From the NCBI RefSeq assembly GCF_032854445.1, contig NC_088301.1, positions 52,937,187-53,001,186 of the forward strand: a DNA stretch of 64,000 bases, given 5' to 3'. The DNA comes from Liolophura sinensis. Lineage: Eukaryota; Mollusca; Polyplacophora; Chitonida; Chitonidae. A program made the position numbers and the translations under genes. Below, one piece after another: positions 28,401-43,400 of the stretch. Each line of letters starts with the position of its first letter. Position 1 is the first letter of the stretch. Under the pieces are notes generated by a model that was not told the DNA's origin, searched no databases, and worked only from the letters and a program-made list of their open reading frames with translations.

Positions 28401-31400
28401 GATAATATCAGTAGCTCTATCCTCTCAACCTGTAATGGGCCATACTATACAGAATAAACTGTGCATCAGTATGTTTTTGTAGATATTCATAACATGGGCG
28501 TGTCCATGTTCCTTCCGTTGACTTTTGTTGTATGTTAAATGTGATACAGCATATGTAGCACAAATAGTACTGAATAATGGAAGCAGTCATTTGTTCACTT
28601 GGTTTTGACATGACTAAGAAAGTATGAATTTTTATCTGGTAACCTAGTCCAAAGTTATTTACAACGTATACATAATGCTCCTCCAGGGTCATTTATGATA
28701 CATTTCCATATTAGATGATTTACTTCACATCCTGTGGTAAATTTGTGTGGGATAATTTGCAGTACAGCTTGCCATTTCTCTGCAGCTTTAACGTGGTCAC
28801 ATTTTCGCGGGCTTGAAAAAATGGGACTAAAAGTAATCAATTGAACTAGGAGAACTTTTTGTTGTTAATCTTTGTTAAACAGAGCTCAGTGAAGATACAG
28901 TGTGTCTTGTTAAGGCCTAAGTGGTGGACGAGAGTGATTTGACAAGAGCTGGGTCATTTCCACAGCATCTAGTATGGCAGTTTTAAAAGTTGTTGAACAC
29001 ATATTGATTTTAGCTGGGGTTTTGTCTTCGTTAAATTTCCATTTGTCACATTTTTTCTGATGTGCCTTGTGGAAATGCAATCCGTCATTTGAACAAGTTC
29101 CATTCCCTAAACTTTTTGAATGGTGACATTGTTTATAAAGGAATAATTTTCTAGCTTTCCTTCCACCACCCCCTCCCCCAACAGTGTTGGTAAAAAAAAA
29201 AACAATGAGTGGCTCGTCTGAAATCAAGGATCTCAAATGTACTTAAAGAAAAGGTAGTGAATGCATTACTTGAGACCAAGGCTACATTCGTAGCTTCATA
29301 ACACAGTCAGTATGCATGGCTCACTGCCATAGTCTTTAGCTATTTCAGAAGATTAACCACAGGGAAGATGGAAGGCTCACTGGACTCTTAAATTGTGTTA
29401 CTTTAAATGATCCTATTAGCATAGCTGAGCGAAGCAATCCTTACCACTTGGGCAATTTGTGTAGGCTAGCAAGATTTTTTTTTTTGTGTCCAGATTTTGT
29501 GACTCATCATCCATAAAAGTAGAAACAAGTGTAACCCCTATCAATGTCCAAAGATTAACACATCATCAGCTAAACAGTTTCAAGTTTTTTTTTCCAAATT
29601 TTTTTTTTTTTTTTTTTTGGCTTTCTCTGCTATATAAGACAAGATCATCTAAGCTTGGGTTCATCATAGGTGCATGTGGCATCCTCTTGTACTGAGCATG
29701 GTTTCCTCAAGTGTATTCACATCCTCTGTTTTACATTCATGAGGTGAAAAGCAGTTTCTGGAACAAGATATACTGTATTTGTTCTCGCAAATGCACTGGT
29801 GAAGCCAGTATCACCTGGAATCTTATGAGATTTGTACTGGAGACAGACTAAACGATAAACCAGGTGTGGTGCGCACACATAAACAGAGCAAAAAGGAGAA
29901 GTGATTTGTGTATTGATGTAACCATCTCACTCTTGCCAAAGTGCATGGGCCACCCAGCTTGGAACAAATCAGGCCCACCCTTCAGTAGGCCTATGTAGTG
30001 TAGAGTAACAACGCTAAGATAAATAGCATTTACATGTTACTATGTGTGATCAGTATATTGCTATTGGCTTTCCTTTGACAAAGTCTCCGAACAGAAAGTA
30101 CCTTGATAACCTTGCCAGTTATCTGCCCTCCATTGGCTAAATCATGTCTTTTATTGCTGATGGAAGAAAATTGTCTGTACCAAGTTAGGAAATATTTCAT
30201 TTGTGGACCGGTGTTTGTATCGTCAGTATTGTTAGTAAGTAATTCTGAAAGCTACGTTACTGTGTGTAAAACACCAAAGTTATAGGATAAGTTTTTTTTA
30301 TTATACTATGTATCCTGCCGAAACTTGCATTCTGATTCATTTTAATACTGGATGGTACTTGGGTTATAGTGTTGTTTGAACATAATTGTTTTACCACCAT
30401 TTTACTAAATTGTATTATCTGTGTATAAGGGGAGAAAAATGGAGCCTAGGGAATTCAGTGTGTATCACATTTATTTTAATCATTTTTGGAATTGGAATTG
30501 TCTATACTGAAGCATAAAGATGAATTTTGTGAATAGTATGAAATAATCAGGATCAGGATTCCTTCTTCGGCATTATTCATTGTGGATATCAGTGAATTTA
30601 ACTTCCAGTGTGTGGAAACAGTATGTAGGAAAGTATTGATCTGGCTAACAGCCTGTTGGTTCAGTCCAGTTGAATATTACATTATGTAGTCAGTTGTTCC
30701 AAGCTTGCCAATGTAGAAATCCATGCCAGTAGCAGTGGCCAGCAGCCAAGATGCATCTATCGTTCAATCCCCTATGCCAAGTTAAAGCTATTTACGATAA
30801 CTTATCATTTCTAGATCAATAGAGGTAATCAGGATTCCTCTACATTCCTCTGATATGCTGTACTTGTATACTGTAATCACATGTCACTCTCGCCATACAT
30901 ATTATAAGCCATTAATAACACAATTTGCCTGGAACCATCAAAACTATACAAAAATAGAAATAATACAGCTTGAGTGAGGAATATTCTAGCATAGTTAATT
31001 ATTTTGTAATTGTAGGTGAAGCTTCAGAAGTATTTAACAGTCTAAATAGACACAGGAAATAAATACATATTGTGATTTTGTTCAAGTTTTTCACTACTAT
31101 TGTGGTTACAAGTAGACCTGATAATAGCAGCACAAAAAGAGGTATCTTTCCTGATTGACTGTTGTATGGAAACTGAAACATTTGAATCCACCAGCTGTTG
31201 CTGGTACAAATTTAACTACTGAAGCAATGTTGGCTGATCATTGAGAGAGCGATAGAGACCAGATAAAGGCAGTGGACGATATTATATTTCATAGTTAATA
31301 TAGAACTGATTTAGAAGAGCTATTATGCATTTGTTGCCATACGACATATGATTGCATTATACATTTCATGCATATTTTACAATTATTAACCGGAATATCA

Positions 31401-34400
31401 TTTACTCTTTTCCAGGTTTTTCTCTGATGAAATAGATTTATCAGGCCTCTCAGTGGATGTAGCTCTTCGGAAATTCCAATCTTACTTCAGAATGCCGGTA
31501 AGAAATACTGCGAAAAAAAAGTAATGAATGTACTGCTTTCTTACATGGAGAAATTTTTTCCATTTCTTAAATTTGACTGTAGGCTTTGGATTTATTTAAT
31601 TGCATATGTGTGTTTTGTGATCACTGGATGAGAATGTTGTGGGATAAGTACTCTTGACCAGGCGATATCATGAATTATTTGATCATGTTTCAGGGAGAAG
31701 CCCAAAAAATAGAACGCCTAATGGAGGTAAGCGTGTTTGACATGTTTTTTTTTATCCCATCTTTATCATTTTATTCAAAATTGCAGATGAGAAAATTGTG
31801 CAATGCTGCACTAAATATGTCAGCCAATCCACATGTAGCTAATATCAGTCTTTGTTGATGAACAGTAATGTGTGGTTCGTAAAATCCATTTTGATGGGAA
31901 TCCCTAAATTGTGTGGACATGGCTATGTCACTATTCACTGTCTTCCTTTAAAATTGAGCGTCTTGCTCAAGATGTGGTCTCCATCAGTGTAATCCACGGA
32001 TAATGGAGTTATTTGAGAAGGCATTAATGACATTTTTGTTACCACGGTTACAACTGCAGTCCTGGTAGTTCAAGGTGATGGACGATCAGAGCACAGATGT
32101 TGTTAGTGTGTTAAAATTTTGCCAGATGCCGCAGAATTGTATGAGGCTGGGGACAACCTGTACAGAATGGTATGAGTCAGCAGAGATGGCAGTCTCTCAT
32201 CCCAGTCTGCTTCACATTCACTGCTTCCCCGTTGCTTTATTGCATTACTGTTATTATGGGAGCAGCAGTGGCAAAGTTTCAATGATAAGTGACAGTCTGC
32301 AAGGAGTGACAGTTTTCAACGGGGGTGACAAATAGCCTGCTAGTTGCTGCTGATGGACAGCAATCACCCACTGATGGAGAATGGTCAGATTCCCAGAGGG
32401 ACTTTCCAGTGTGACGGTCCTCCATTCCAGTACATTGTCTTTTGATTGCCCAAATATGCAGCAAGCTTCTGTTAGGGAGCCATGTTTGTTCTTTGCCCCA
32501 ACCCAGATTTACTTTTGCCTTCTCAGTCGAAATTACATTAGTATGACTAAACAAGCACTCAGTGGTAATTTGTGACACCCAGACATTGCCCACATGGTGA
32601 TGTTGTCGAAAGCTAATGAGATCTGAAGCCTATGAAAGCTTGCCAGTATTAACATTCACTGTGCAAATACTGAATGTACGCATGCTCTATTGCATTTTGA
32701 TGTATATAGTTTTTAAAACAAGGGTTACAAGGAAAAGTGCTTCAAGCTATTTCTTACCACCATGCCTTTAATCAGGACTGCAGTTGGTAGTAAAATAAGA
32801 AATCCTCAAATATCATCAGAAGATTCAACGCTTTGGTCTCCTCTGTAAGCATTCTGCATCGCACAAAACACAACTGCCTCAAAATAAACATGAAATTCCA
32901 GTCCTGAATTCTCAAAAGCTGCTACAACCTTCAAAGGGTCTGTTTTGTAATTTTTTGTGTCATCTTGCACCCAGGCCATCATGAAGGATGGTAAAAACTT
33001 TGACAGACTGACCAAGAGTTTCTTGGAGAGAAACTACAAACTCATCCATCTTGTGGTACTTGTACATTTGTGTTGAATTCTAATTTCAGGCCTTTGCTCA
33101 AAGGTTTTGTATGTGCAACCCTGACCAACTCAAACAGTTTAAGAGTGAAGACACTATCTTCCTGCTTGCTTTTGCCATCATCATGCTGAATACAGATCTC
33201 CATAACTCCAACATAAAACCTGAGCGGAAAATGAAACTTGAGGACTTCATTAAAAACTTAAGAGGTAAGATAAAAAGCTGAGGGCTTTGGGTATCATTTG
33301 ACATTTACATGTAGCTGTGTCATGGCATATCTTTGAGGGGAAGAGGGGTAATAATAGATGATGTGTTGATAAAATAAAACTTATATATTTGGAGAGTCTT
33401 GACACTTTGGAACATGTGACATTATTCAGTGAGAAGTCTTTATTTTTTATGTTCAGACATATGTGATAAAATGCATTTATATCATTTAATGAGTTGGAAC
33501 AATGTTGTCAGCTCCAGACATTGCAGTAAACCAAATTGACCACTTGACCAGGAGACCTTTACCTTGAAGAAATCTGGATAGGAAATACCTCACTGATTCA
33601 GTGCCCTGATGATTAGCTGTATATTCGTGTCTGATGAGATATAAAATGAGCTATTGTGCTCATATGGCTGCTATGTTTACATTAATATCAAGTTAAAGGA
33701 CAAGGTGCATGCATGACCAGTGCTCTGGCATCATTATGCATCAAAACTTCGGCCATGAGACGGAGACTTGGGTGCAGCAACTATTACACTGGCTATGGAC
33801 GGTTCATGCCATAACTCCTTGCTCTGATATTAGATTAATTACCACTGGGTCAGTCTCAACCAAGAACAAAGAATCTGAATCTTTCTCTCCCCACCAACAA
33901 ATCCTTCTCTTTGCCCATGACATCTTTCCCTACTCAGTGCCAACACCCCTCCCACTCTAATGGTTTGCTGCAGTTAGATTCAGCTGCAACAGGGAAATTT
34001 GCAGGGGACGCTGGATGCCAATTAATACTTCAGGAGGCAGGCCTATTCTGTTCCCAGTAGCCTGAACCGCTGTGAAGAATTCAACAGAAGCATTGATTAT
34101 GGTTTGTCAGATTCCTCGTACTGCATGTCTCTGCACTTAAAACTGCACGAGGAAATTACAAGCATTTCAGGGGGATAGAAAAGCCTTGTGTATGGGTTCC
34201 ACTGTATTAATGAATGATAATGACCTAGTGCTTGAGGGAGTGATGAAGAGTCTCTCTGCTGGAGCCAAGGCCCTACAGAGACCCTACTAGAGTGACCACC
34301 ATTCTCATTACTGCTTGACCAGAATAGGAACTGTTGCACAACAATGGAAAATTGCAGAATATAGAAATTACATGTGTATGTCAACATTACCATTTTCTTT

Positions 34401-37400
34401 TTCATTATCTTGTGTCTGTTTTTAAAGAATTTTAGATGCACTTTTAATATAACAAAAATACATCTATATATTGGATGGTGAACAACAGTCAGCATGTTTA
34501 AGTGTTTCTTTGGTGAAGATTGTCTCAAATAATTAAAATGAATACCAGTGTCTGGATAATGGGTACCATTTTACTTTCAGCTGCTAAAGCATTTTCTAAA
34601 GCTGCTCGATATTTAAGGTGCATTGCACACCACCCTGTTGTATGTTTATCTGCTCAGTGATGTATCTAAAGAATTCTCCAGGGGTGCAAGATGTTTCTTC
34701 TGAAATGGTTTGACTGTTGTTTTACCCCATGTGTTCATTGTGTACGTGTGCAAAGGAAATGGAGGTGGGGGCGGGTTAATGGACAACGCTTACAGTCTGA
34801 CCCAGGGCTGTTATCCTGTTTACTGGTAATTCATACTGTCTAACAATGTATTTGTACCAAGCATAAGGTTATGTGCACGTTTTGTGCTCTTGTTAGAAAA
34901 TATCACACCGGAAAGGGATGTATACATAATAATGGAAATCTCAGGTGTAATTCCAAAAGCAGGTGTCTTGGAACTCTGGCAGAACCATAAATCTAACCTA
35001 CAACAACAGCATCTGTTACCCTACAACACCAGTTGATCATCATCATTGTATTCCTTGCGGAGGCGTAGTTTTACATCCATGGACAATAAAAAAAAAAAAG
35101 CTGCAACTCATTGCTACATGTATCACATGCCCATGGTAACTAATGTTGATTGCCCTTAAGGATTTGAGGGGAACTGCTATGTTTGACAGCACCTCTGTGT
35201 TACATTTGTTACCATTGCGTGTAGGTTTCAAGCTAGAAAATCCACAATCCCTCATTATGAATACTTCTGTGCATATTTTCCTGATAGGAGAATTGTTTTC
35301 ACTCTTTGTATTAAGAAAACAAATTTTTTTTTGTTCGTCTAAACCTCAGTGGAAGACATAGCCCAAGTCAATATATGGAATTTCCTGAGACAGCATTCCA
35401 CTGAAATTCGTCATACCTGTGTTTCAAGTTTTGAACTTCACCTGTGTTGTTCATATGAGTGTAAATACATGTACATTCTAAATATATGTGGACTTGCAGC
35501 ACTTCATGTTAAAGCTGCTTTTGCTGGCTCATCTGAAATATGAGATGATTTGATTATCATAGGCTGATATCAGCAGGAAATCCTTTAAGGCTATAAGATG
35601 TCTGACAACACCCAACAGGTGTTTTATCTGCATATATATGTATAAACATTGAGGTGTTACCCACATGGCTGTTGGCTTGTATTTAGTGTGTTAAAGCAGA
35701 AAGGTCATGCAAAAAAAAATATACAAGAAATCCTGTTGTTAATTGACTTCTTGCAGTGTCAGTTAAAACTGTGGAAAGAAAATTTTTAATTATTTATGCT
35801 GCAGAGAGATTTTTTTGCATGTAGAAATTACATCTAACTTCAGTTTGCAAGGTAGTCATCCAAATAGTTTATTAGGAGAGAAAAAGACGCTGGCTCTTTT
35901 TATATGCCTAATCTTGTGGATAAGTGTTAACTGCCAACGTGGTTAATTTAAGGCATATCTCCATAACACCACTTTAATCAAGACTTGCAAGCTACCCCCT
36001 AGTGGACTCATTATCAAGTTAGAGTAGATGAGGGGTAATAATATGTTGTGCCTAACAACAAGTTGTTCTGTTTATTGCATTCTGTAAATGGAGAAATCAG
36101 TGGGATTCTGGACAGAAACCAGCAGAGAAACCACCCAGCCAAGCACTATTGATTTTCTGCTTTAATTGTTAAATGTATCTTTCACAAAGAAGGTCCAAAT
36201 CAGACGTTATGAGGAAGGTTTGTCTTGGTTTGTTCCCCTTGCACAAAACATGACATGTCTGTTCATGAGTATTTGATTATCCTAAAAACATAGCCACATG
36301 TTTTCCAGGCATGGCCTGTTTTCCAGGCATGACCAGGTTGATTGTTAGTTGAACTTTCTTGGAAAATCAGGACAACTAAAGGTTGCTTGCCAGCTGATCT
36401 TTAAAGATGTTGTATGGGCTGTTTGGACTCATGCATGATAGGGTAATCACATGGTCTTGTCCACAAACTACAATATCCGAACACTCCTTGGCATCTACCA
36501 AGAGTTTAAGATTATTTGTCATAAGTCTGACCTGGTAACACACCGTGTCTTGTCTTTTGGCCTCAATTGGTACTGTTGTTTGATAATAAAGAATGCATGC
36601 AGCTTCAATTTTTTGTAGACATTGTAACAAAATGTTACATTATTTTTCAACATTATCACTGCTGGGATTAAGGAATAAATTGGTATTGAAAAATAGCATC
36701 AAAAGTTATTTGTTCAGTGTTAATAGTTTCCTTTAGGGATAAGTGAGATATCTGTCTCGCAGTGCTCAGGACCTGTCCGTGCCTTTTCTACTGCACCCCC
36801 TCCCCTTTTCGTTTCTTGCCAGTCAAGGCATAATCTGTTTGGTGTGGGATTATACACCCACCGTGCTCTGTGCCTTACAAAGCAAAAACCACATCCCTGT
36901 GTTTGTCCAATGTAAAAGCACACATCCAAGTACTACCCTTTAACCACGTGTCCAAAATCAATTGGTGTACTTTTGGGAATCAAGTCTCTGCAGATTCCCA
37001 TTTCCCAGACCCTTAATAATGTCACGAACTTGTGTGCTAACTATTTAGCACCTGATATCTCTATTGATGGCAGTGTTGCTTTGAATGTATCAAAGGCATT
37101 CTATATTTTTCGTTTTTCATTGGGACAGTTTTGCTTTTGTTGGGAAGAGTCCGTGCAGAATCTGAATGCTGCTATTCCCAGAATCCTTTGATTCTTCTTT
37201 TCACAGGAATGACCTTTTTCCATCAAGGAATATCAGTAATTAGTAAGCTTGGTCTAGGAAATGATCTCAGCTATGTCTTTTGAATAAAATGAAATAGTTT
37301 AGTATTCCCTATTAGAAACGTTGTTCTGTTTATTTGGTTATTTTTCTCCAAATACTTGTGTGAAATTCTGAATATCTGAGTTTAGATGGACATATATTTA

Positions 37401-40400
37401 CTAGTACGGTAGACAAAAAAACAGTTATTTAGCCTTCTACATTTCTACATTCACCAGCGTGTTGCTGACATTTATTATGCTAAAATGGTACCTATCTTGG
37501 TGCTAATCTATAGGTTTATGTCAGTTTTACCTCATTGGTTATTCAGTGTGCCATGTCAGGTAATTGATCAACTAGATAGAAAAGGATAGGGTTGGCCAGA
37601 TTTTATGGCATTGGTGGTGGGATCCATAAACATGTCTTCCATCTTGGAAACTATTGGGTTGAGACTAAGCTCATGTACTGCCTACTGGCCTGTGCCAGAT
37701 ACTTGTGGTCTGGGCTGTTAGCTACCAACCTGCTGTGGTCTTCCTTCTTTTTTGCTGTGTTTTTCTGTGTGCATGAAAATAGCAACAGATTGCAAAGCTG
37801 GAGAGTAATTTAATGGTCTGTGAGTGGCTGGCTGATGGATTGGTGACCTGTAAGCTTGGCAGTCTAGCCCAAGCTGAGGATAGATAACTGGCTGTGCACA
37901 GCTAGGAATGTGGCTGGCACTAGAGCTTGTTTTGATACCACCAGCTGCATCACAACATGGTTCAGAGGCCATTCCTGCAGAGTGGCAAGACTGAAAGCTA
38001 TTGTCTGTAACTGTACCAATCATTAAACAGTTAAGTAGAATTGCTAAGAAGTATACAGATTTCAGTAAAATACAAATCCAACATTTTATGGAATTTGTCA
38101 GGGTTCCAAATGTTATATATGTATATATACAAATAAATTCCCTTATCGGGGTCAAAATGACTCTGTCCTTGGTCACTTCAGAGTCACCTGGTGGCCATCT
38201 TCAGATATGAAGTGAATTTCCTGGTGACCTCCCCTATTTTGAATACTTGAGTTATACTGAACATATCTTGGTCGCCTGACACAGGCTCTCTTTTATTTTC
38301 TGACATGGCGTCAAGTAGTTCTGACATTATGAACCTAAACAGAGAAATGGTAACCTAAGAAGTGCCAAAGACAAGTCATCCTTTGTATCTCAGCATGGGA
38401 AGGGCCAAACTGAATACATAACCAAGACATAACTGTTGGAAGCCAAGACAGTTTGCCTGAAGTTTTGTTAGATGTTTGAGTAACATATCTTGTACCCACT
38501 AGAATAAGATAAACACTGTGTTATGTTAGAGAAAAAACATGTCTTAACATGACATTTGTAAGTTGTTGTTGATAATAGAAACAGGAGTAATTTTGTCTCT
38601 ACCTTGTGAATTTTCCATTTTTACAAACATTCTTTGTGACAGCAGAACAAATTTATGTGAATCTGCACTGGGTCATAATAATATTTAATGAAGAGACATT
38701 GCAGCAGTCTCAAACTTTAATACTAGAATATTAGTGCATGAGCAAAAAATTCATGACTGGTGCTGTCTTGGTAACAGATAATTTACCTCATCAGATTTCT
38801 GGGTATGCTGTCTTGTTGCTGTTGGTTGAGGCCAACATTGGATTACATTTTTTGCTGTCATTCGTAATCAGGCAGCTCTTCAGGGAAACGCATCTTGATG
38901 AGGCACAGATAAAAGCACACATGATAACAGAATGACTCGGGTTAGAATGATATAGTTGGTTAGATGTTTCCAATTCTTGTGTTTAAATTCATTTAGGACA
39001 TATAATTTAAACTTGTGTATGTGAAAGAAAGCCAGAAATAATTAGCAAGGATTTGATTTCAGTTTTAGTGATTACATGTTGGCCTATTTTTTTGCAAAGC
39101 TATAAGATCTATATATCTTGATTGTCTAAATTATGACAATTTAGTTACGCTTGTGTAAGGGTTATGATCTCAAAGTTGATGCTAACCCCATTAGTACCAT
39201 CTGATCAAGACCAGGATGGATTAAATCTGAGGCCAACAAGTGTAGAAAATTGGTACTGCAGTAGCAAATTAGATTTCTTTGTGTGTTTATGGCAGAGTTT
39301 GATGAACATTACATCCTCTGTCTAATTCCCTGAAAAGTGCTAGGTTGTGTCTGTGGTCTCTGGTTGCAGGTTAAATTTTGTAGTGCTCTCTGGGGTCAAA
39401 TGAAATGATTTAGGGGCTCATCTCATACTACAGTTGATATGGCTGATAAGCAAGGTGACTCATCCCTACAGGATGTTAATAAACAGTGAAATGCTGAGGA
39501 AGTTGGGGGAGAGGAGGGAGGGTAGAGGGGTGAAGCTGTGTCCAGCTGTACACATTTGGTCACTTGTGTGGAGTGAGAAATGAACAACCTGTGTCTCCTC
39601 CTCACTGCCAGGCATTTGATTGATGGCAGGATCTGGGGCCCATCATATTGGCCACTTAACAGACTTGTACTGCTTCCTAACAACAAGTACCTGTTGTGTC
39701 TGTATGTTAGGCTTCAAACTCCTCTCCTGATAAATTGTTACCTCTTCAACATATTATTTACACCCTTCTAGCTACTATAAATACTGACGTTTGCAACTAT
39801 GTCTGTGTTGTTGCTCAATAGTAGCTGGTACTTATCTACAATATTTATGTTCTGTATATCATTTTTAAAATGCCCAGGCTATGCCAGTCTAAATGCATAT
39901 CTGCACATCATAATCATAAATAACAAGCAGTGCTCTTTTGAAATGAATTTCGAAAGCAGGAAATATTACAATGTGTTTAATGGTCTTCTGAAATCTGCAC
40001 ATGTGGGTCCCCTCATGTCAAAATTTGTTTCATATTGCTCTGGAACTATTTGTGAAAAGAGAGCTAAGGAATGAATGTTGAGCTGGAACAAGGGAAGTAA
40101 TTCCTGTGTCTACAGTGGTGTCTGCTTGCCAACATTAGCGAAAAAAAGAAAGATCAATAGCAAAGACTGTATGAGTGGTCATTTGTGATTGGAGATAAAC
40201 TAGTTTTAGGTAAAATTTGTTTGTCATTTTTCAGGAATTGATAATGGTGAAGATGTGGACCGTGACATTCTGGTTGGAATTTATGAGCGAATTAAAGGCC
40301 AAGAATTTCGACCTGGAGTGGACCACGTCTCACAAGTGCTGAAAGTGGAACAGTCCATTGTGGGCAAAAAACCAGTAAGTTTTCACGTACAAATAAAATA

Positions 40401-43400
40401 TCTTCTATATAATTAATGATTGTGCTGAATGAAAAACGTTGTGTAACCTTAAAGAAATCATCCAACTTTAAATCTCATATTGGGGTTTTGCATGCAAGAT
40501 TTAAAAAAACATAACCTATGACTGTTGCTGATGTATGTATCTGTTGCTTAGCAACTGGCCCTACCTCATCGCCGACTGGTGTGTTACTGTCGACTCTATG
40601 AAGTTCATGACCCTAATAAGAAAGAACGGGTGGGTTCTCACCAGAGAGAGGTCTTCCTCTTCAATGACATTCTGCTGGTAAGTTTTATACCATGTTAAAA
40701 AATTCTTTTGCTCAGAATTTATTGAGTGATGTAAAATATCAAAAAACATACCTAACTTACATTGCTCAATGATAATAAATTAAATAATTATGTGTTCAAC
40801 ATAAGTATAGATAAATTAACTAACATACTGTAAATGCCAATTTTTTTTTTTTTTTGGAATACACTGTCTTTTGTGGATTTGATATGAAAAGAAGTTAGAG
40901 GGATTTAAATTTCATGGATGTGTTCATGCATGTGTATATACAAATATGGAGATAATATTAAAAGAAATACTGGGTGAGAGAATAGTGTGAACAAATAACA
41001 AGCGTTTTACATTTTTAACATTTTGGTTTACCAGTTTAGCTCATAAAACTGACTTTTTCTCTTTCAGATAACAAAGATATTTAGCAAGAAAAAAACAGGG
41101 ATTACATACTCCTTCAAACAGTCGTTCCAGCTGTATGGCATGCAAGTCTACCTCTTCCATACACCTTGTAAGTCACTTGTTCGTGTACCACAGCTAAACC
41201 AGTCAGCTATTTCTTGGAAACTTATTATATAATATAAAACTGAATAACTTAAAGTAAATATTAAGTTTAAATTTTTGATCAACTAATTACATGTGTTTGT
41301 TGATGTGTTTGTTCATGGCTGGCCTTAAAAGTCCCCTGTGATGATGTATTCGAAGGAATCATGTATGAAAAGCTTCTTTGGGCTGGCTTTGGTACACTGA
41401 CATATCAGACCTGTGGAGATGAGTGTTTTAGTCTCCTCTGGATTTAAGGTGTTACCTGATGGAAGGAAGCAGTGGTTCTCGACAATTTGGTTTCCTCCAC
41501 CCATAAACCTGACCACCATTACATTACTTGAAATTTTTAGAGTATGATGTGAAGCAGCAGTCAAATTAATTTCAAGCTTGATTTAATTCTTTTATTGCTG
41601 GGTTTGTCGTCTGTACATGGATCTACATATGGTTGCACTTACGCCAACTTCATGGTCATTTAAATGTATGTCTTTTGTTCTTTTCTAGATTACCAGTTTG
41701 GTGTACGTCTGACCAATAACATAGATGGGAAAATTCTCATCACATTTAATGCCAGAAATGACCATGATCGACAGAAGTTTGTAGATGACCTTAAGGAAGC
41801 TATCTTAGAAGTAAGAGGACCAGATTGATTTCATGATACAAATATACATTTCCTGTTTATTTACCTTGAATTACTCTCATAATATTGAATATTTATGATA
41901 GAGTTTATGTTAGCATGTGTTTTTAGTGTGTCTGTCAAATCTTTATCTATATACATTGATATTAAATTTTTATTTGACTTGCAAGGGCTCTGTCTGGCTG
42001 TATTATGTTTTGTTTCCTTTTATACAACAAGCTCTTGCTGATGAGATTGTCTTAAGACCCACTAGCATATTTGGAGACAAATACTTGTTAAATATTTGTA
42101 CAATGAAAATAGTTCCGAATTTTGTGATATTTCAATTATAATTTTTGTAAAATTTTGTTGTTCAACAGACTAATGGTATGGAAACAATACGGATTGAAGA
42201 AGAACTTAACAAGCACAGATCAACACAACGCAACAAAGACAAACATAACTACGTCAATGATGACTCAAGAGTTATGGGCTACGACCTACTCAAACCCTCT
42301 GACCCAGTGGTAAATAGATTGTCTGCCCCTGAGTGTGGTTTGAAGAAAACAAACTCTCTGATTGACCTCTCCGAAGGTATGCATGTGCATGCTAGTGCTG
42401 CCCTCTTTACTTCACTTTGCACAAAACATAATTCAAAATAAATTTCCCTGTTATTAACATATATTGATTTGATTTTCTGATCTTAATCAACACTGATTGA
42501 AAACAAGATATTTTTTCCTTGCTAACATATGTTTTTTAAATTTTTTTTCGTCTGAATGATCTCTATATCTTTTTCTTAATATCTGACTCCATTGTTAATA
42601 GAAGAAAAATAGTAAGATAATGACTTCAGAGCAAAGTGAAAGAAAGAGTGGACATAGCTTTGTTGGTTTTTAGTTCCCAGTTTTTAAAACACAAATGTAA
42701 AGATTACAGCTTCCTGACAGATACTGTTTTAGTGATGTGAAAAAATAGCTCAAGCGTTGGAAACATAAGGTAGCACATGTGGATCACCTGAATCTTGTTT
42801 TTTTTGTTTTTCTTCTCTATGGTATCACCTTTTGTTTTTCTGCGTATTTCAACATGTATATACTTTTTGGTGTTATGTGATTTTGTTGTCAGTTGTTGTT
42901 TTTCATAGAACATGAGGTACCGTAGTATCGCTGGCGTACGTTTTCTATTTTTAGATTGTTCCTAGTTCTAGTTGCTTAATTGGGAGGATGAGTGTAGTGA
43001 TTTTTATTTTGCATGCAATCATTATTAAATTGGACCACAGTATACATGTACTTGTTTTTACCATATACCTGTGAAAAACCCCATTATTGTGCATTGTAAT
43101 TTGTTTGTTGTATGATATGCATGAGCTGCTGAATAGCATTATCTGCCTTCAGTTCTCGTGGCAACTGCGTTAAAACTAAGCTCGCATTTACTGGCCTGAT
43201 GTGCTAAAACCGAATGTCATTGATGCAGTGAACGTAGCGGAAGATGTAGGTTTTAAAAGATACTTTTGATACATGTATCGTAGGTAATGCAAGCATGTAA
43301 CATTTTTGCATATTTGTACATCCACTGATTTCTAGAATTTGATTTAAGATGCTGTGTCTGTTGCATAACATTATTCCATTTTGATTTTTTTTGTGTATTA

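Noticed and set aside
32975-33055. Possible 81-nt + strand cassette exon (CCCAG acceptor, GTACTT donor, open in frame between IQSEC exons 4 and 5)
   Set aside because: It would leave only 34 nt of intron before exon 5, too short for normal splicing, and would insert 27 residues into the Sec7 domain with no counterpart in the family. The - strand reading of the same DNA looks more protein-like.
34097-34528. 143-codon - strand frame in IQSEC intron 5
   Set aside because: No motif or domain and irregular composition; treated as chance.
37718-38176. 152-codon - strand frame in IQSEC intron 5
   Set aside because: No recognisable domain or conserved pattern, and no splice or promoter context. It is long, but a chance open frame of this size is not rare in a window this large.
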